From Tenacibaculum sp. Bg11-29 (GTDB taxonomy: Bacteria; Bacteroidota; Bacteroidia; Flavobacteriales; Flavobacteriaceae), in contig NZ_PJBB01000003.1 in NCBI RefSeq assembly GCF_002836595.1, positions 3,999,501 through 4,063,500 of the forward strand: DNA of 64,000 nt, written 5' to 3'. The position numbers were made by a program, and so were the translations under genes. Each line of letters begins with the position of its first letter. The stretch's first letter is position 1. Below, piece after piece: positions 37,508 through 47,279 of this stretch. The notes beneath the pieces were generated by a model. That model was not told the origin of the DNA and searched no databases. It saw only the letters and a list, made by a program, of their open reading frames with translations.

Positions 37508-39421
37508 ATGAGTAAAGGAAGTATTAATGTATCGGTAGAGAATATATTCCCACTGATTAAAAAATTCTTGTATTCTGACCACGAAATATTTTTACGTGAG
37601 TTAATTTCTAACGGAACAGATGCAACTACAAAATTAAAGCACTTAATTTCTATTGGTGAAGCTAAAACTGAATTAGGTGATGCTAAAATTGAAATTAGCA
37701 TTAATAAAGAGGCTAAAACCATAACCATTAAAGATCAAGGTTTAGGTATGACAGCTGATGAGGTTGAAAAATACATTAACCAAATTGCTTTTTCTGGAGC
37801 TGAAGAGTTTTTAGATAAGTATAAAGATGATAAAAACGAAACTGGTGTAATTGGTCACTTTGGTTTAGGTTTTTATTCTGCTTTTATGGTTGCTGATAAG
37901 GTTGAGTTAATCACAAAATCTTTTAAAGACGAACCTGCTGCACATTGGGCATGTGATGGCTCTCCTGAATTCACTTTAGAAGCTCATGACAAATCTGACA
38001 GAGGAACAGAAATTATTTTACATATTGCTGACGATTCTACTGAGTTTTTAGAAGAAGCAAAAATTGGTGGCTTATTAAACAAATACAATCGTTTTAACCA
38101 AGTGCCAATTAAATTTGGAACTAAAAAAGTTAACGATCCTGATTTTACACCACAAACTACAACTGATGCCGAAGGTAAAGAAACTACTGAGCCTCACAAA
38201 CAGATTGAAGTTGATGCAATTATCAATAATACAAATCCTGCCTGGACAAAAGCGCCTGCTGATTTAAGTGATGAAGATTATACAAACTTCTATAGAGAAT
38301 TGTATCCAATGCAATTTGAGGAGTCTTTATTTCACATTCACTTAAATGTAGACTATCCATTTAACTTAACAGGAATTTTATTCTTCCCTAAGTTAACACA
38401 GAACTTAGATATGCAAAAGGATAAAATCCAATTGTATCAAAACCAAGTATATGTAACTGATAATGTTGAAGGAATTGTACCTGACTTTTTACAAATGTTA
38501 AAAGGTGTTATCGATTCTCCAGATATTCCATTAAATGTTTCTCGTTCTGGTTTACAAGCAGACGGAGCAGTAAAGAAAATCGCTGGTTATATTACTAAAA
38601 AAGTAGGTGATAAATTAGCTTCTTTATTCAAAAAAGATCGTGCTGATTTTGAACAAAAATGGAACGATATTAAAGTAATTATCGAATACGGAATGTTATC
38701 GGAAGATAAATTTATGGATAAAGCGAAGAAATTTGCTTTATATCCTACTGTAAGCGATACTTATTTCACTTTTGATGAGTTAGTTGAAAAAACTAAAGAT
38801 TCTCAAACTGATAAAGATGGAAATCACATAATCTTATATGCTTCTAACAAAGACGCACAACACAGTTATATTCAAGATGCAACTGCAAAAGGATATGAAG
38901 TGGTTGTATTAGATTCTCCAATCGTATCGCACTTAATGCAAAAACTAGAAACTTCAGGTGAATCTAAAGTTCAGTTTACTCGTGTAGATTCTGATTTTAT
39001 TGATAATTTAATTAAGAAAGACGAAGCTGTTATATCTAAATTAACTGATGAGGAAAAAGAAACCTTAAAACCAGTTATTGAAGGTGTAATTGCATCACAA
39101 ACATATACTGTTCAATTAGAATCTATGGATTCTTCTTCGTCTCCTTTCTTAATTACCGTACCAGAATTTATGCGTCGTATGAAAGAAATGCAAGCTTCTG
39201 GTGGTGGAGGCGGAATGATGGGAATGGGTAATTTACCTGAAATGTATAACTTAGTTGTTAATACAAATCACCCATTAGTTTCTGAAATCTTAAATGCTGA
39301 TGAAGACAAGAAAAAAGGATTAATTACACAAGCTTTCGATTTAGCAAAGTTATCTCAAAACCTATTACATGGTGAAGAGTTAACTAACTTTATTAAGCGT
39401 TCTTACGAGTTGATTAAGTAA
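37508..39421 (+). CDS. htpG: Molecular chaperone HtpG (Hsp90)
   Basis: 637 residues from the ATG at 37508; the frame is open 20 codons further up, but the family starts at MSKGSINVSVENIFP. GHKL ATPase motifs are present: ELISNGTDAT (E and N of the ATP lid), DQGLGMTADE, IGHFGLGFYSAFMVA. Middle domain carries the catalytic Arg region (PLNVSRSGLQAD). Cytosolic ATP-dependent chaperone. Single gene. Confidence 0.95.
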   Translation: MSKGSINVSVENIFPLIKKFLYSDHEIFLRELISNGTDATTKLKHLISIGEAKTELGDAKIEISINKEAKTITIKDQGLGMTADEVEKYINQIAFSGAEEFLDKYKDDKNETGVIGHFGLGFYSAFMVADKVELITKSFKDEPAAHWACDGSPEFTLEAHDKSDRGTEIILHIADDSTEFLEEAKIGGLLNKYNRFNQVPIKFGTKKVNDPDFTPQTTTDAEGKETTEPHKQIEVDAIINNTNPAWTKAPADLSDEDYTNFYRELYPMQFEESLFHIHLNVDYPFNLTGILFFPKLTQNLDMQKDKIQLYQNQVYVTDNVEGIVPDFLQMLKGVIDSPDIPLNVSRSGLQADGAVKKIAGYITKKVGDKLASLFKKDRADFEQKWNDIKVIIEYGMLSEDKFMDKAKKFALYPTVSDTYFTFDELVEKTKDSQTDKDGNHIILYASNKDAQHSYIQDATAKGYEVVVLDSPIVSHLMQKLETSGESKVQFTRVDSDFIDNLIKKDEAVISKLTDEEKETLKPVIEGVIASQTYTVQLESMDSSSSPFLITVPEFMRRMKEMQASGGGGGMMGMGNLPEMYNLVVNTNHPLVSEILNADEDKKKGLITQAFDLAKLSQNLLHGEELTNFIKRSYELIK

Positions 39422-39427
39422 TTGTAA

Positions 39428-39490
39428 GTCATTAGGAGCGAAGCAATCTGTTATTAAAAAGATTGCCACGTCATTCTTCCTCGCAATGAC
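39428..39490. repeat. REP-like imperfect inverted repeat
   Basis: GTCATT..GGAG..GAAG..CAATCT pairs with AGATTG..TCTTCCTCGCAATGAC. This intergenic palindrome type (AGATTGCCACGTC, TCGCAATGAC) is widespread in bacteria and forms a large hairpin in RNA. Confidence 0.6.
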
Positions 39491-39501
39491 AAATAAAATC
39501 C

Positions 39502-39535
39502 AAAACCTCTTTGTTAACTCAAAGAGGTTTTTTTT
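39502..39535 (+). terminator. Terminator after htpG
   Basis: Stem AAAACCTCTTTG / CAAAGAGGTTTT and a T run. Confidence 0.85.
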
Positions 39536-39636
39536 TGCAGAACTTCTTAAAAAATCTACTAAATTTGTTTAATTGCTAATATAAATTATTAAAAACATTT
39601 ATATTATTATAGTTAGCACAACACAAAACATCAGTA

Positions 39637-40002
39637 ATGGATACAGTAAACGACCAAATTAATGAACCAATACAATCTGAAGAGTTTACAAATACAGATT
39701 TTAAGCCAAAGACTAACGAACAATTAAATAAAGAAAACCCTACAAGACAAAATAGAAAACAAGCAACTGAAGAGCAACTTAATAATCCATTACATGGAGT
39801 TAAACTTACTCAGCTTCTAGATCGTTTAGTAACATATTATGGCTGGGAATATCTGGCAGAACGTGTAAATATTCGTTGTTTTAAATACAACCCTAACATG
39901 AAGTCTAGTTTAGGTTTTTTAAGAAAAACAGATTGGGCTAGAGAGCATGTTGAAGATGTTTATTTAGATATGTTAGAAGAACAACAATCTTCTAGTAAAT
40001 AA
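39637..40002 (+). CDS. VF530-family (DUF2132) DNA-binding protein
   Basis: 121 residues. The C-terminal 70 residues carry the VF530 pattern ([53 protein letters not shown]), an all-alpha domain reported to bind DNA. The N-terminal 50 residues are polar and disordered, an extension over the short family core. Single gene; no target known. Confidence 0.82.
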   Translation: MDTVNDQINEPIQSEEFTNTDFKPKTNEQLNKENPTRQNRKQATEEQLNNPLHGVKLTQLLDRLVTYYGWEYLAERVNIRCFKYNPNMKSSLGFLRKTDWAREHVEDVYLDMLEEQQSSSK

Positions 40003-40148
40003 TAAAAACACATCAACAATACATAAAAAGGTGTGCGTGAATTTGAGTTTAAAAATCGAAAGTAAATGTATATTTCACTTTTTAATTCTATATTAAATAC
40101 ACCTATAAGCAACATATACTTTATAAAAATCTTAAAAATCTAGAAATT

Positions 40149-40661
40149 ATTAAAATATCAAAAGCGAATTCAACACAAGCAAAACTTTTTTCAGAAATTA
40201 GTTTAGCTTCTTTTTTACCTGCTCATGGTCATTCTGCTCCTACAAAAGACATGGATACCTATATTGCTAATAATTTTAAAGAAAGCCACTTTATAAAAGA
40301 GTTGGAAAGTACCGAAAATGAATATTATTTACTAGAATATAAAAACAAAACTGCTGGTTATTCTAAGATAATTTTTAACAAAACCTGTAAAGGTGTTTTA
40401 GCTAAAAACATAACCTATATGAGTAGATTATATTTACTGGAAGAGTTTTATGGTTTAGGTATTGGTAAAAAATTATTCGCTTTTAATATCGCCTTATGTA
40501 AAGATAATAATCAAGCAGGAATTTGGCTAAACGTTTGGGTAGAGAATAAAAAAGCTATTCAGTTTTATGAAAAATCAGGTTTTAAAATAATCGGAAAAAG
40601 TGATTTTCAAATATCAGAAACACACTCAAACCCAAATCATATTATGTATTTAGAATTTTAA
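40149..40661 (+). CDS. GNAT acetyltransferase without a normal start codon
   Basis: The ATG-initiated part begins at 40251 (136 residues) and has the acetyl-CoA loop FYGLGIGKKLF and the C-terminal NKKAIQFYEKSGF motif. In the same frame, homologous N-terminal sequence (IKISKANSTQ, SFLPAHGHSAPTKD) continues up to about 40149 with no stop, yet no ATG/GTG/TTG lies between the stop at 40083 and 40251; ATT codons at 40146/40149 occur where the family begins. The gene may use an ATT start or have lost its start. Confidence 0.6.
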   Translation: MKISKANSTQAKLFSEISLASFLPAHGHSAPTKDMDTYIANNFKESHFIKELESTENEYYLLEYKNKTAGYSKIIFNKTCKGVLAKNITYMSRLYLLEEFYGLGIGKKLFAFNIALCKDNNQAGIWLNVWVENKKAIQFYEKSGFKIIGKSDFQISETHSNPNHIMYLEF

Positions 40662-40695
40662 TTAACACAAAACTTACTTTATATATATATTAATC

Positions 40696-40742
40696 AAAAA
40701 ATTGATGATCTCTATTATATCTAATAGAGATCATCAATTTTT
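40696..40742. terminator. Very long perfect hairpin, bidirectional terminator
   Basis: About 21-bp perfect inverted repeat (AAAAATTGATGATCTC.. / ..GAGATCATCAATTTTT) with a 4-nt loop, after the GNAT gene. Confidence 0.75.
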
Positions 40743-40865
40743 ATTTATTTCGTTCCCAATAGAAAAACTTGCCCCTAAACGCAAGAAGTCTTTTTACAAA
40801 ATTAATTTCTTAACAACTCAACTTATCACACACAAAACAGTAGTTTTACAAACTAAAAAACTAGT

Positions 40866-41846
40866 ATGAAAACTGCTCCTTCAATAAGCTCTATAATCTC
40901 ACCAGGATATATAGCTCACTTTGTAATTAGTAATTATAGTTTTGATGATAGTACAACTTGCAATTTATTAAGAACAGGTATTAATCACACCTACTTAGTT
41001 ACTGTAACTAACAAGAAGTTTATCTTTAGAATTTATCATCTTAACTGGCGAACTGAAAACGAAATTAATGAAGAACTTAAATTATTAGATTTTTTAAAAG
41101 ATAATAAATTACTCGTTTCTTACCCTATAAAGGATAAACATGACAAATACGTTCAACACCTACAAGCTATAGAAGGTAATCGTTTTGGGGTGTTATTTTC
41201 TTATGCTGAAGGAGAAACCATCAGAAAACCATCGGAAAAAGTATGCTTTAATTTTGGTTTAGCCATGGCTAAACTACATCAACTAACTATTAACAAAAAA
41301 ACAACTCGTAAAATTCACAATGCTGATTCTTTAGTTGGCTGGGCAATAAAAAAAGTAATTTCTAAGTTTCCTGAATCAATTAATGAAATAGCCTACTTTA
41401 AAAGAGCCTATAAAATTATCTCTTCAGAATTTGAAAATACAAATAACCTAAGAAAAGGAATTGTTCATCTCGATTTATGGCACGATAACATGAAAGTAAA
41501 AAACGAAACTGAAGTTACAATGTTCGATTTTGATAATTGCGGAGATGGTTTATTATGCTTAGATATCGGTTACTCTCTAATGTTATTTTATCGAAATGAC
41601 CCTAATAAAGAACGCTTTTTGAAAAGGAAAAACTCATTTTTAAATGGTTATGAATCTATCACAGAAATATCTAATGAAGAAAAAAAACTAATTCCTTTTG
41701 GTGGGTTAGCTATTTGGTTGCATTATACAGGACAACATGTACAGCGTTTTAATGACTTCGCAAATCATTTTTTAAGTGATGAATTCTTAAAGTATTGGAT
41801 AGACACCGTAGATAAATGGATGCGTTTTAACGATATTAAAATTTAA
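40866..41846 (+). CDS. Aminoglycoside-phosphotransferase/homoserine-kinase-like kinase
   Basis: 326 residues, APH fold. N-lobe with LRTGINHTYLVTV and FIFRIY Lys region is weak; C-lobe has the catalytic loop GIVHLDLWHDNMKV and the Mg motif VTMFDFDNCGDG. Related proteins phosphorylate small hydroxylated substrates (homoserine, choline, sugars). Resistance is not implied. Single-gene unit. Confidence 0.8.
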   Translation: MKTAPSISSIISPGYIAHFVISNYSFDDSTTCNLLRTGINHTYLVTVTNKKFIFRIYHLNWRTENEINEELKLLDFLKDNKLLVSYPIKDKHDKYVQHLQAIEGNRFGVLFSYAEGETIRKPSEKVCFNFGLAMAKLHQLTINKKTTRKIHNADSLVGWAIKKVISKFPESINEIAYFKRAYKIISSEFENTNNLRKGIVHLDLWHDNMKVKNETEVTMFDFDNCGDGLLCLDIGYSLMLFYRNDPNKERFLKRKNSFLNGYESITEISNEEKKLIPFGGLAIWLHYTGQHVQRFNDFANHFLSDEFLKYWIDTVDKWMRFNDIKI

Positions 41847-41999
41847 TCATAAAACCTCTTTATTCTATAAGGCTAATTTTCTTACACTAAATTAAAAGTA
41901 CCGTTTACTCAATAGAAAGATCCATTTACTAAATATCAATTTTAAAAGATTCTTATTATCCATAAGTTTAATTCATATTAACTTATAAAAATCTTTATT

Positions 42000-42665
42000 A
42001 TGAAAAATCAGTTTAGTTTAGAAATCAACAGACCATGTTCTGAAAAATTTAATCAATTTGCAACTACAGAATTGGGTGGACTTTGTAATTCGTGTGAAAA
42101 AGAAGTAATCGACTTTTCTAAAATGACCTCACAAGAAGTTATTAGTTACTTTAAGAACAACAACACTAAAAACACTTGTGGCCAGTTTAAAAAACAACAA
42201 TTAACTACGTATGCTCCAAAACCACAATTAAAAAGAAAATATAACTTTATAAAAGCTTTTGGTTTTGCATTGCTTTCGTTCCTTACATTTAATACTGCTA
42301 ATGCTCAAAAAGGAAATCCATCTCCTGAAAAGAATACCATTAACATAAAAAACCTTCAAGGAAATATAACTGTAAAAGGAAATGTTGGTGATGAATCAGG
42401 AGATTTACCTGGTGTAAATATTCTCTTACAAGGAACTAATATTGGAGTAGAAACAGATTTTGATGGCGATTTCACTTTTCCTAAAACGCTAAAAAAAGGA
42501 GATGTTTTAATTTTTAGTTTTGTAGGTATGGAATCTCAAAAAGTAACAATTCAAGACACTAAATCTGCAGCTAATATCAATTTAAAAGTCAGTATGAAAA
42601 TTGATTCTTGTATGTTGTTAGGTAAAGTAGCTGTTAAAAAAGTATACAGCTCTAAAAATAAATAA
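42000..42665 (+). CDS. Exported/anchored protein with carboxypeptidase-regulatory-like domain
   Basis: 221 residues. The N-terminal 60 residues are cytoplasmic-type with paired cysteines (RPCSEKFNQF, GGLCNSCEKEV, NTCGQF), perhaps a small metal site; one membrane helix near 85-100 (AFGFALLSFLTFNTANA) may be uncleaved. After it comes a CarboxypepD_reg-like beta sandwich (GDLPGVNILLQGTNIGVETDFDG), as at the start of SusC-type proteins. Function unknown; related Cys-N-terminal proteins are frequent in Flavobacteriaceae. Confidence 0.7.
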   Translation: MKNQFSLEINRPCSEKFNQFATTELGGLCNSCEKEVIDFSKMTSQEVISYFKNNNTKNTCGQFKKQQLTTYAPKPQLKRKYNFIKAFGFALLSFLTFNTANAQKGNPSPEKNTINIKNLQGNITVKGNVGDESGDLPGVNILLQGTNIGVETDFDGDFTFPKTLKKGDVLIFSFVGMESQKVTIQDTKSAANINLKVSMKIDSCMLLGKVAVKKVYSSKNK

Positions 42666-42707
42666 TTAGAGATTAGTAGATAGTTATTGAAGCACCTTAA
42701 AAATATC

Positions 42708-42731
42708 CGGTTGAGAGCAGTCGAAACCTAT
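42708..42731. repeat. Dispersed short repeat GAGnnCAGTCGAAACC
   Basis: The same 18-nt core as in the spacer of the 8-9.6 kb duplication (8709-8726, 9202-9219). Probably a dispersed intergenic element of the genome. Confidence 0.45.
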
Positions 42732-42860
42732 CTTTAGCAATCTAATAGTTCTTGACAGCACTCAACCAAATAATAAAAATCATATTAATATCCTTAAAAC
42801 CATGTATCTATTAATGGATACATAACCACTGACCTAAATAATAAAACTAAAACCTTTAAA

Positions 42861-43865
42861 ATGAGAAATAGCATCTTTTTTTCACTTGTATTATACTTCA
42901 ATTTAGCCAATGCTCAAATATCAGATTTTAAAGAGATTGACTTTACAAGAGCGGATAATATAGCAAAACTCAACAAAGGTGAAAGTTTAAAAAACCTTCC
43001 ACTTCTTTGCTATAAATTAACACATAAATTAGCTACAAAAGTTGAAAAATTTAGAGCTATATACACATGGGTTTCTATGAATGTAAAAGGTGATAGCAAA
43101 ATGCACAAAAAAGTAAGTAAAATGCGTGAAAAACTAAAGAACGATAGTATTTCTTTAGTTAAATGGAATAGAGAATACAAAAAAACAGTATTTAAAAATT
43201 TAGTAAATCGTAAAAAGACAATGTGTACTGGCTATGCCTATCTCATTAAAGAAATGGCAAATATTATAGATATTGATTGTAAAATTATTGATGGCTATGG
43301 AAGAACTTCGTCTTCTAATGTAGAAACACTAGAAGCACCAAATCATTCTTGGAATGCAGCAAAAATAGATAACAAATGGTATTTATGTGACGCTACTTGG
43401 TCTAGTGGCTATATGAATGAATATGATTCTTTTATTACTAATTATAATACGGGCTATTTTTTAACCGACCCCGTATTATTTTCAAAAAACCACTACCCTG
43501 TTCTTAAAAAATGGCTGTTAAAATCAGCACAAACAAGCACAAATTTTGTTAACTCACCTATTATTTATGGAGAAATATTTAAACATAAAATAAAAATAGT
43601 AACTCCAAAAGAAATGAAATTAACAAAAGTTAAAAAAGGAGTAATTAACTTTAAACTAAACTCATTAGAAAACATTTCTTCAAAAAAAATTTCATTAATT
43701 TGTTTTCATGGTGAAAAAGAACAAAATTTAAAAATATATGATTTGAAAAAAGAACAAAATAAAGTTGCGTTTAAATATCAATTTAAATGGAAAGGATACT
43801 ATGATATACATGTGAAAATTAATAATGATATTATTGCTAGCTATACCGTAATTGTTGATAAATAA
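42861..43865 (+). CDS. Transglutaminase-like protein
   Basis: 334 residues. Signal peptide ending near residue 20 (LANAQ). Papain-like transglutaminase core with Cys in KKTMCTGYAYLIKEMA, His in APNHSWNAAKI and Asp in WYLCDATWSSG, the full Cys-His-Asp triad (kyphoscoliosis/DUF-like branch). The C-terminal ~120 residues are beta-rich. Likely exported protease or cross-linker; substrate unknown. Confidence 0.85.
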   Translation: MRNSIFFSLVLYFNLANAQISDFKEIDFTRADNIAKLNKGESLKNLPLLCYKLTHKLATKVEKFRAIYTWVSMNVKGDSKMHKKVSKMREKLKNDSISLVKWNREYKKTVFKNLVNRKKTMCTGYAYLIKEMANIIDIDCKIIDGYGRTSSSNVETLEAPNHSWNAAKIDNKWYLCDATWSSGYMNEYDSFITNYNTGYFLTDPVLFSKNHYPVLKKWLLKSAQTSTNFVNSPIIYGEIFKHKIKIVTPKEMKLTKVKKGVINFKLNSLENISSKKISLICFHGEKEQNLKIYDLKKEQNKVAFKYQFKWKGYYDIHVKINNDIIASYTVIVDK

Positions 43866-43900
43866 AAGTTAAAACACACGAAAAACAAGAAGTTCATCAA

Positions 43901-44050
43901 ATGTTACATAAAATCACAGGTTTTAGCGAAAGCGGAATCTATAAAAAAGCAACTATATTATTAAAACATGGATGGCAGAAAATTTACAATATAACACTGC
44001 CATTTCCATGTTTAATATCTTTCCAAAATACGGAAGTTTATAAACCGTAA
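43901..44050 (+). other. Weak 49-residue ORF overlapping an imperfect hairpin
   Basis: ATG at 43901 (MLHKITGFSESGIYKKATIL...) to TAA 44050. No domain recognised. A hairpin with arms AAACATGGA..GGCAG / CTGCC..TCCATGTTT (about 43965-44013) sits inside it and may be the terminator of the transglutaminase-like gene or a fossil element. Confidence 0.2.
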
Positions 44051-44068
44051 TTTCTTAAAAAAAACCAA

Positions 44069-44923
44069 TTAAAACCGCCAACACACAATACGTGTTACCT
44101 TATTACCTTGACTCATTGGAATTACTTTAAATTCTGCTACTTTTAATTTTTTCGCAGACTTTTCTAAGCTCATTACATTTTCTTTTTTTGACACTAAACT
44201 TGTAAACCACTTACTTACCGCGGGGTGAAGTGAACTTTCATACAAATAAGTATGTAAAAAAGCTTTTTCACCTCCTACATACCATAATTCATTTGAATTT
44301 CCTGCAAAATTACGAACGGCATTATTTCCTAAATTTCTAGTTTTCCTTCGATTTGCGCCTCTTGCTTCTTCTGCCGACTTATAAAATGGCGGATTACACA
44401 TCGTTACCATAAAAGAATCTCCCTCTTCAATAATACCTTTTAAAACATGCTCTTCTGCAAACTGTTGCCTTAATTTAATTTTTACATCTAAATCATTATC
44501 ATCAATAATATCTTGAGCAAAATCTAACGAATCTAAATCAATATCAGTAGCTACAAAATCCCAATTATATTCAGCAGTTCCTAATAAAGGATACACACAA
44601 CTTGCTCCTGTACCAATATCTAAAACTTTTACATTCTCTTCTTTACCTATTAAATCTGCTAAGTGATGTATATAATCTACTCTTCCAGGAATTGGAGGAC
44701 ATAAATTATCGTCTGAAAAATTCCAATGCTTAATATTATAATGAGCAGCCAACAATGCTCTATTAAACTCTTTTACCGCTAAAGGGTCAGAAAAATCAAT
44801 TGTTTCCTTATCAAATTTCTCTATTACAAACTCAGTAATTTTTGGGTACTTTTCTTTTAAAAATTTAAAATCATATCCATTATTGTGCTTGTTCTTCTCG
44901 TGTAATCCTTTTTTCTTTTCCAT
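44069..44923 (-). CDS. rlmF: 23S rRNA (adenine(1618)-N(6))-methyltransferase
   Basis: 284 residues. SAM motif VLDIGTGASCVYPLLG, catalytic NPPF in TMCNPPFYKSAEEA, both as in RlmF (YbiN). Methylates A1618 of 23S rRNA. Start overlaps the stop of bshC by 1 nt, so they are co-translated. Confidence 0.92.
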   Translation of the reverse strand: MEKKKGLHEKNKHNNGYDFKFLKEKYPKITEFVIEKFDKETIDFSDPLAVKEFNRALLAAHYNIKHWNFSDDNLCPPIPGRVDYIHHLADLIGKEENVKVLDIGTGASCVYPLLGTAEYNWDFVATDIDLDSLDFAQDIIDDNDLDVKIKLRQQFAEEHVLKGIIEEGDSFMVTMCNPPFYKSAEEARGANRRKTRNLGNNAVRNFAGNSNELWYVGGEKAFLHTYLYESSLHPAVSKWFTSLVSKKENVMSLEKSAKKLKVAEFKVIPMSQGNKVTRIVCWRF

Positions 44924-46515
44924 TAAAGTGTCAATACTGTAAATTCTAATTGTAATGGTTTTAAACTTTCTTTTAATCCTCTAATTAAAGTATCTCCATA
45001 CTCTAAATAGTATTCAGAAAAGTTTCGCTGACGTTCTTCTAAACTTTGATTTGGTAATATTTCGTTTTGTAATAGCACAATACGGTCAACAAATTCTTGG
45101 TTGCGTCGTTTCTCTGCTCGTAACCAGCGGTTTTCTAAATTATCTAATCCCTTTATCTGCTTTCTTTCTTGCGCATTTACTGCCCCTATAAATGAAATAT
45201 CTGTTTTTTCAGCTAACGTTCGTAAATCAACAAATTGCTGTTTTAAAAACTCTTTTTGAGCTGTAAAATCTACTTTTTCTTTAGATGTTTCTAATACTTT
45301 ACTTTTTAGCAAACTGTTTTGCTTAACAAAAATTTCTTCTAAAGAAATAGTTAAGTTTTCTAATTTACGTTCTTGTTTTTCTGACACTAACTGTACAGAA
45401 TTACGTAGTAACAAAATAGGAAAAGGAACTTTAACCTCTTCGAAATAACTTTTTAATTGTAACCAATACGCCAGCTCTCCTCCTCCACCGATATAACAAA
45501 GATTAGGTAAAATAACTTCTTGGTATAACGGACGCATGATTACATTTGGTGAAAATCGCTCTGAAAACTCATTAACTTCCTTTATTAATTCAGCATAAGT
45601 CCAAGAAATAGCTGTATTATTTACTTTATATACTTCGTCTTCAAAAACAATACGTTCACGAATTTCATCTGTTAAGTAAAATAGGTTAAGTTCTCTAGGG
45701 TTTACCTGAATTTTATATTCTTTCCCTAAATCGGCAATTGTTTCTGTTACTTTTTTATATGATATTTGTTCTTCTAATTCTCTTTCTATAAATGGAATTA
45801 ATTCATTTTTTAACTCCCTATCATCAGCATCAATAATTACCAATCCATATTCACAAAATAACTCATTTGCAATATACCTGGTCGCATCAGCTAAATTAGT
45901 ATGCTTTAAATAACCTTCTTTAAAAAGTTGAATTAAATATTTAGCATTTTTTGAAGTTCCTAAATGATTAGAAAAAACTTCTAAAACATCTTCTAACCCG
46001 CTTGTAGAGAAACGCCCTACACCACCTCTTTGATTAGAGTTCCATTGTACTTTTTTTCCTTTAAAATTAAAGTAATTTATTTCATCAAAATCATGATCTT
46101 CTGTAGCCATCCAATAAACAGGCACAAAGTTTTCATTTGGAAATTCGTTACTTAATTCTTCACATAAATTAATAGTTGAAATTATTTTATATAAAAAATA
46201 TAGTGGTCCAGTAAATAAATTTAATTGATGTCCCGTTGTTACTGTAAATGTATTTTCTAGTAATAAGTCAGCTATATTTTGCTGTGTAGCCTCAGATGTT
46301 TTTATTGTTTCGTATTGCTTATTTAAAATAGTAACTAGTGTTTTTCTAGTTTCTTTTGAATAACTTTTCTGTTTACTTTTTATTTGGGCCTTAAAACCTT
46401 CTAACGAAGGAAAATTATTATAAAAAGGTTTTAATTGTGTAGTCTCTTCTAAATAATCTATCATTGTTTTAGAGAAAAAACCGGTGCTTTTAAAAGGTAT
46501 ATGTGTTACTTTCAT
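44923..46515 (-). CDS. bshC: Bacillithiol synthesis cysteine-adding enzyme
   Basis: 530 residues, the BshC length. Features: TGHQLNLFTGPLYFLYKI (nucleotide-binding Rossmann start), VYWMATEDHDFDEI and the CYIGGGGELAYWLQL motif. It joins Cys to GlcN-malate in bacillithiol synthesis, the low-molecular-weight thiol of many Bacteroidota. Overlaps rlmF by 1 nt and follows the methyltransferase stop directly. Confidence 0.92.
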   Translation of the reverse strand: MKVTHIPFKSTGFFSKTMIDYLEETTQLKPFYNNFPSLEGFKAQIKSKQKSYSKETRKTLVTILNKQYETIKTSEATQQNIADLLLENTFTVTTGHQLNLFTGPLYFLYKIISTINLCEELSNEFPNENFVPVYWMATEDHDFDEINYFNFKGKKVQWNSNQRGGVGRFSTSGLEDVLEVFSNHLGTSKNAKYLIQLFKEGYLKHTNLADATRYIANELFCEYGLVIIDADDRELKNELIPFIERELEEQISYKKVTETIADLGKEYKIQVNPRELNLFYLTDEIRERIVFEDEVYKVNNTAISWTYAELIKEVNEFSERFSPNVIMRPLYQEVILPNLCYIGGGGELAYWLQLKSYFEEVKVPFPILLLRNSVQLVSEKQERKLENLTISLEEIFVKQNSLLKSKVLETSKEKVDFTAQKEFLKQQFVDLRTLAEKTDISFIGAVNAQERKQIKGLDNLENRWLRAEKRRNQEFVDRIVLLQNEILPNQSLEERQRNFSEYYLEYGDTLIRGLKESLKPLQLEFTVLTL

Positions 46516-47085
46516 CTACTTATTTTTTCTTTGGAACAGAGTGTAAATATAAGGTCTTTCTGATCTATACGGATTAATAAATCCGTAATTAAATTTATCA
46601 ATTAACTTAAATTCTTCGCCTAATTTATCTTGCAGTTTTGCTGTATTATATCGTTGTAGCTCTAAACCACAACATTTTTCAGCTCCATTTAATGCAAAGA
46701 CTGCTCTATCTAACCATAAATTAACATTATTTAAAGACTGTAACTTTTCAGAATTTATTATATTATCAGCTATAAAAGTTGCTTTTGATGCGTTCTCAGC
46801 TAATCTTTTTTCTAAACCGTTAAGTGCTTTTTCAGATAAATCGCTGGCTATCAAACTTGTGTATCCCTCAGCTAACAATTCATCTATTAACATCGATGAA
46901 CCAACGCCTACTAAAATTTTAGCTTTTTTATTTAGTGCTGTCTTCTTTATTAAACCGAGTGTTTCTTTTGAAGACTCTTCAAACCATCCTAATTTTTCTG
47001 TTGTATTTTTGGTATATGCTGTATTCCAGTGCTCTTGATAATCAATTTTTGCTGGATTATTACAATCACTCTCATTTGTAGTCAT
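46516..47085 (-). CDS. Class I SAM-dependent methyltransferase
   Basis: 189 residues, related to the short methyltransferases with W(L/H)DRAVF: here VNLWLDRAVFALNGAEKC. The SAM motif has GVGSSMLIDELLAEGY, with the usual acidic residue of motif I altered (ILVGVG). Reaction unknown. First of the bshC-rlmF operon. Confidence 0.78.
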   Translation of the reverse strand: MTTNESDCNNPAKIDYQEHWNTAYTKNTTEKLGWFEESSKETLGLIKKTALNKKAKILVGVGSSMLIDELLAEGYTSLIASDLSEKALNGLEKRLAENASKATFIADNIINSEKLQSLNNVNLWLDRAVFALNGAEKCCGLELQRYNTAKLQDKLGEEFKLIDKFNYGFINPYRSERPYIYTLFQRKNK

Positions 47086-47279
47086 AGTTCAAAAATAGTG
47101 AAATTTGATACATTGTCGAAAACAAAACAGTATTCTAACAGTTTTTTAACTACATTCTTTTTTAAATCATCAATTTAACTATTTTTACATTTATAAATTA
47201 ACTTAAAAAACTAAGTAACTGTTTTGAAATTAAAAAACAGTTACATTTAAAATCTCACTTAGTGGGTTAAAAAAGAACT

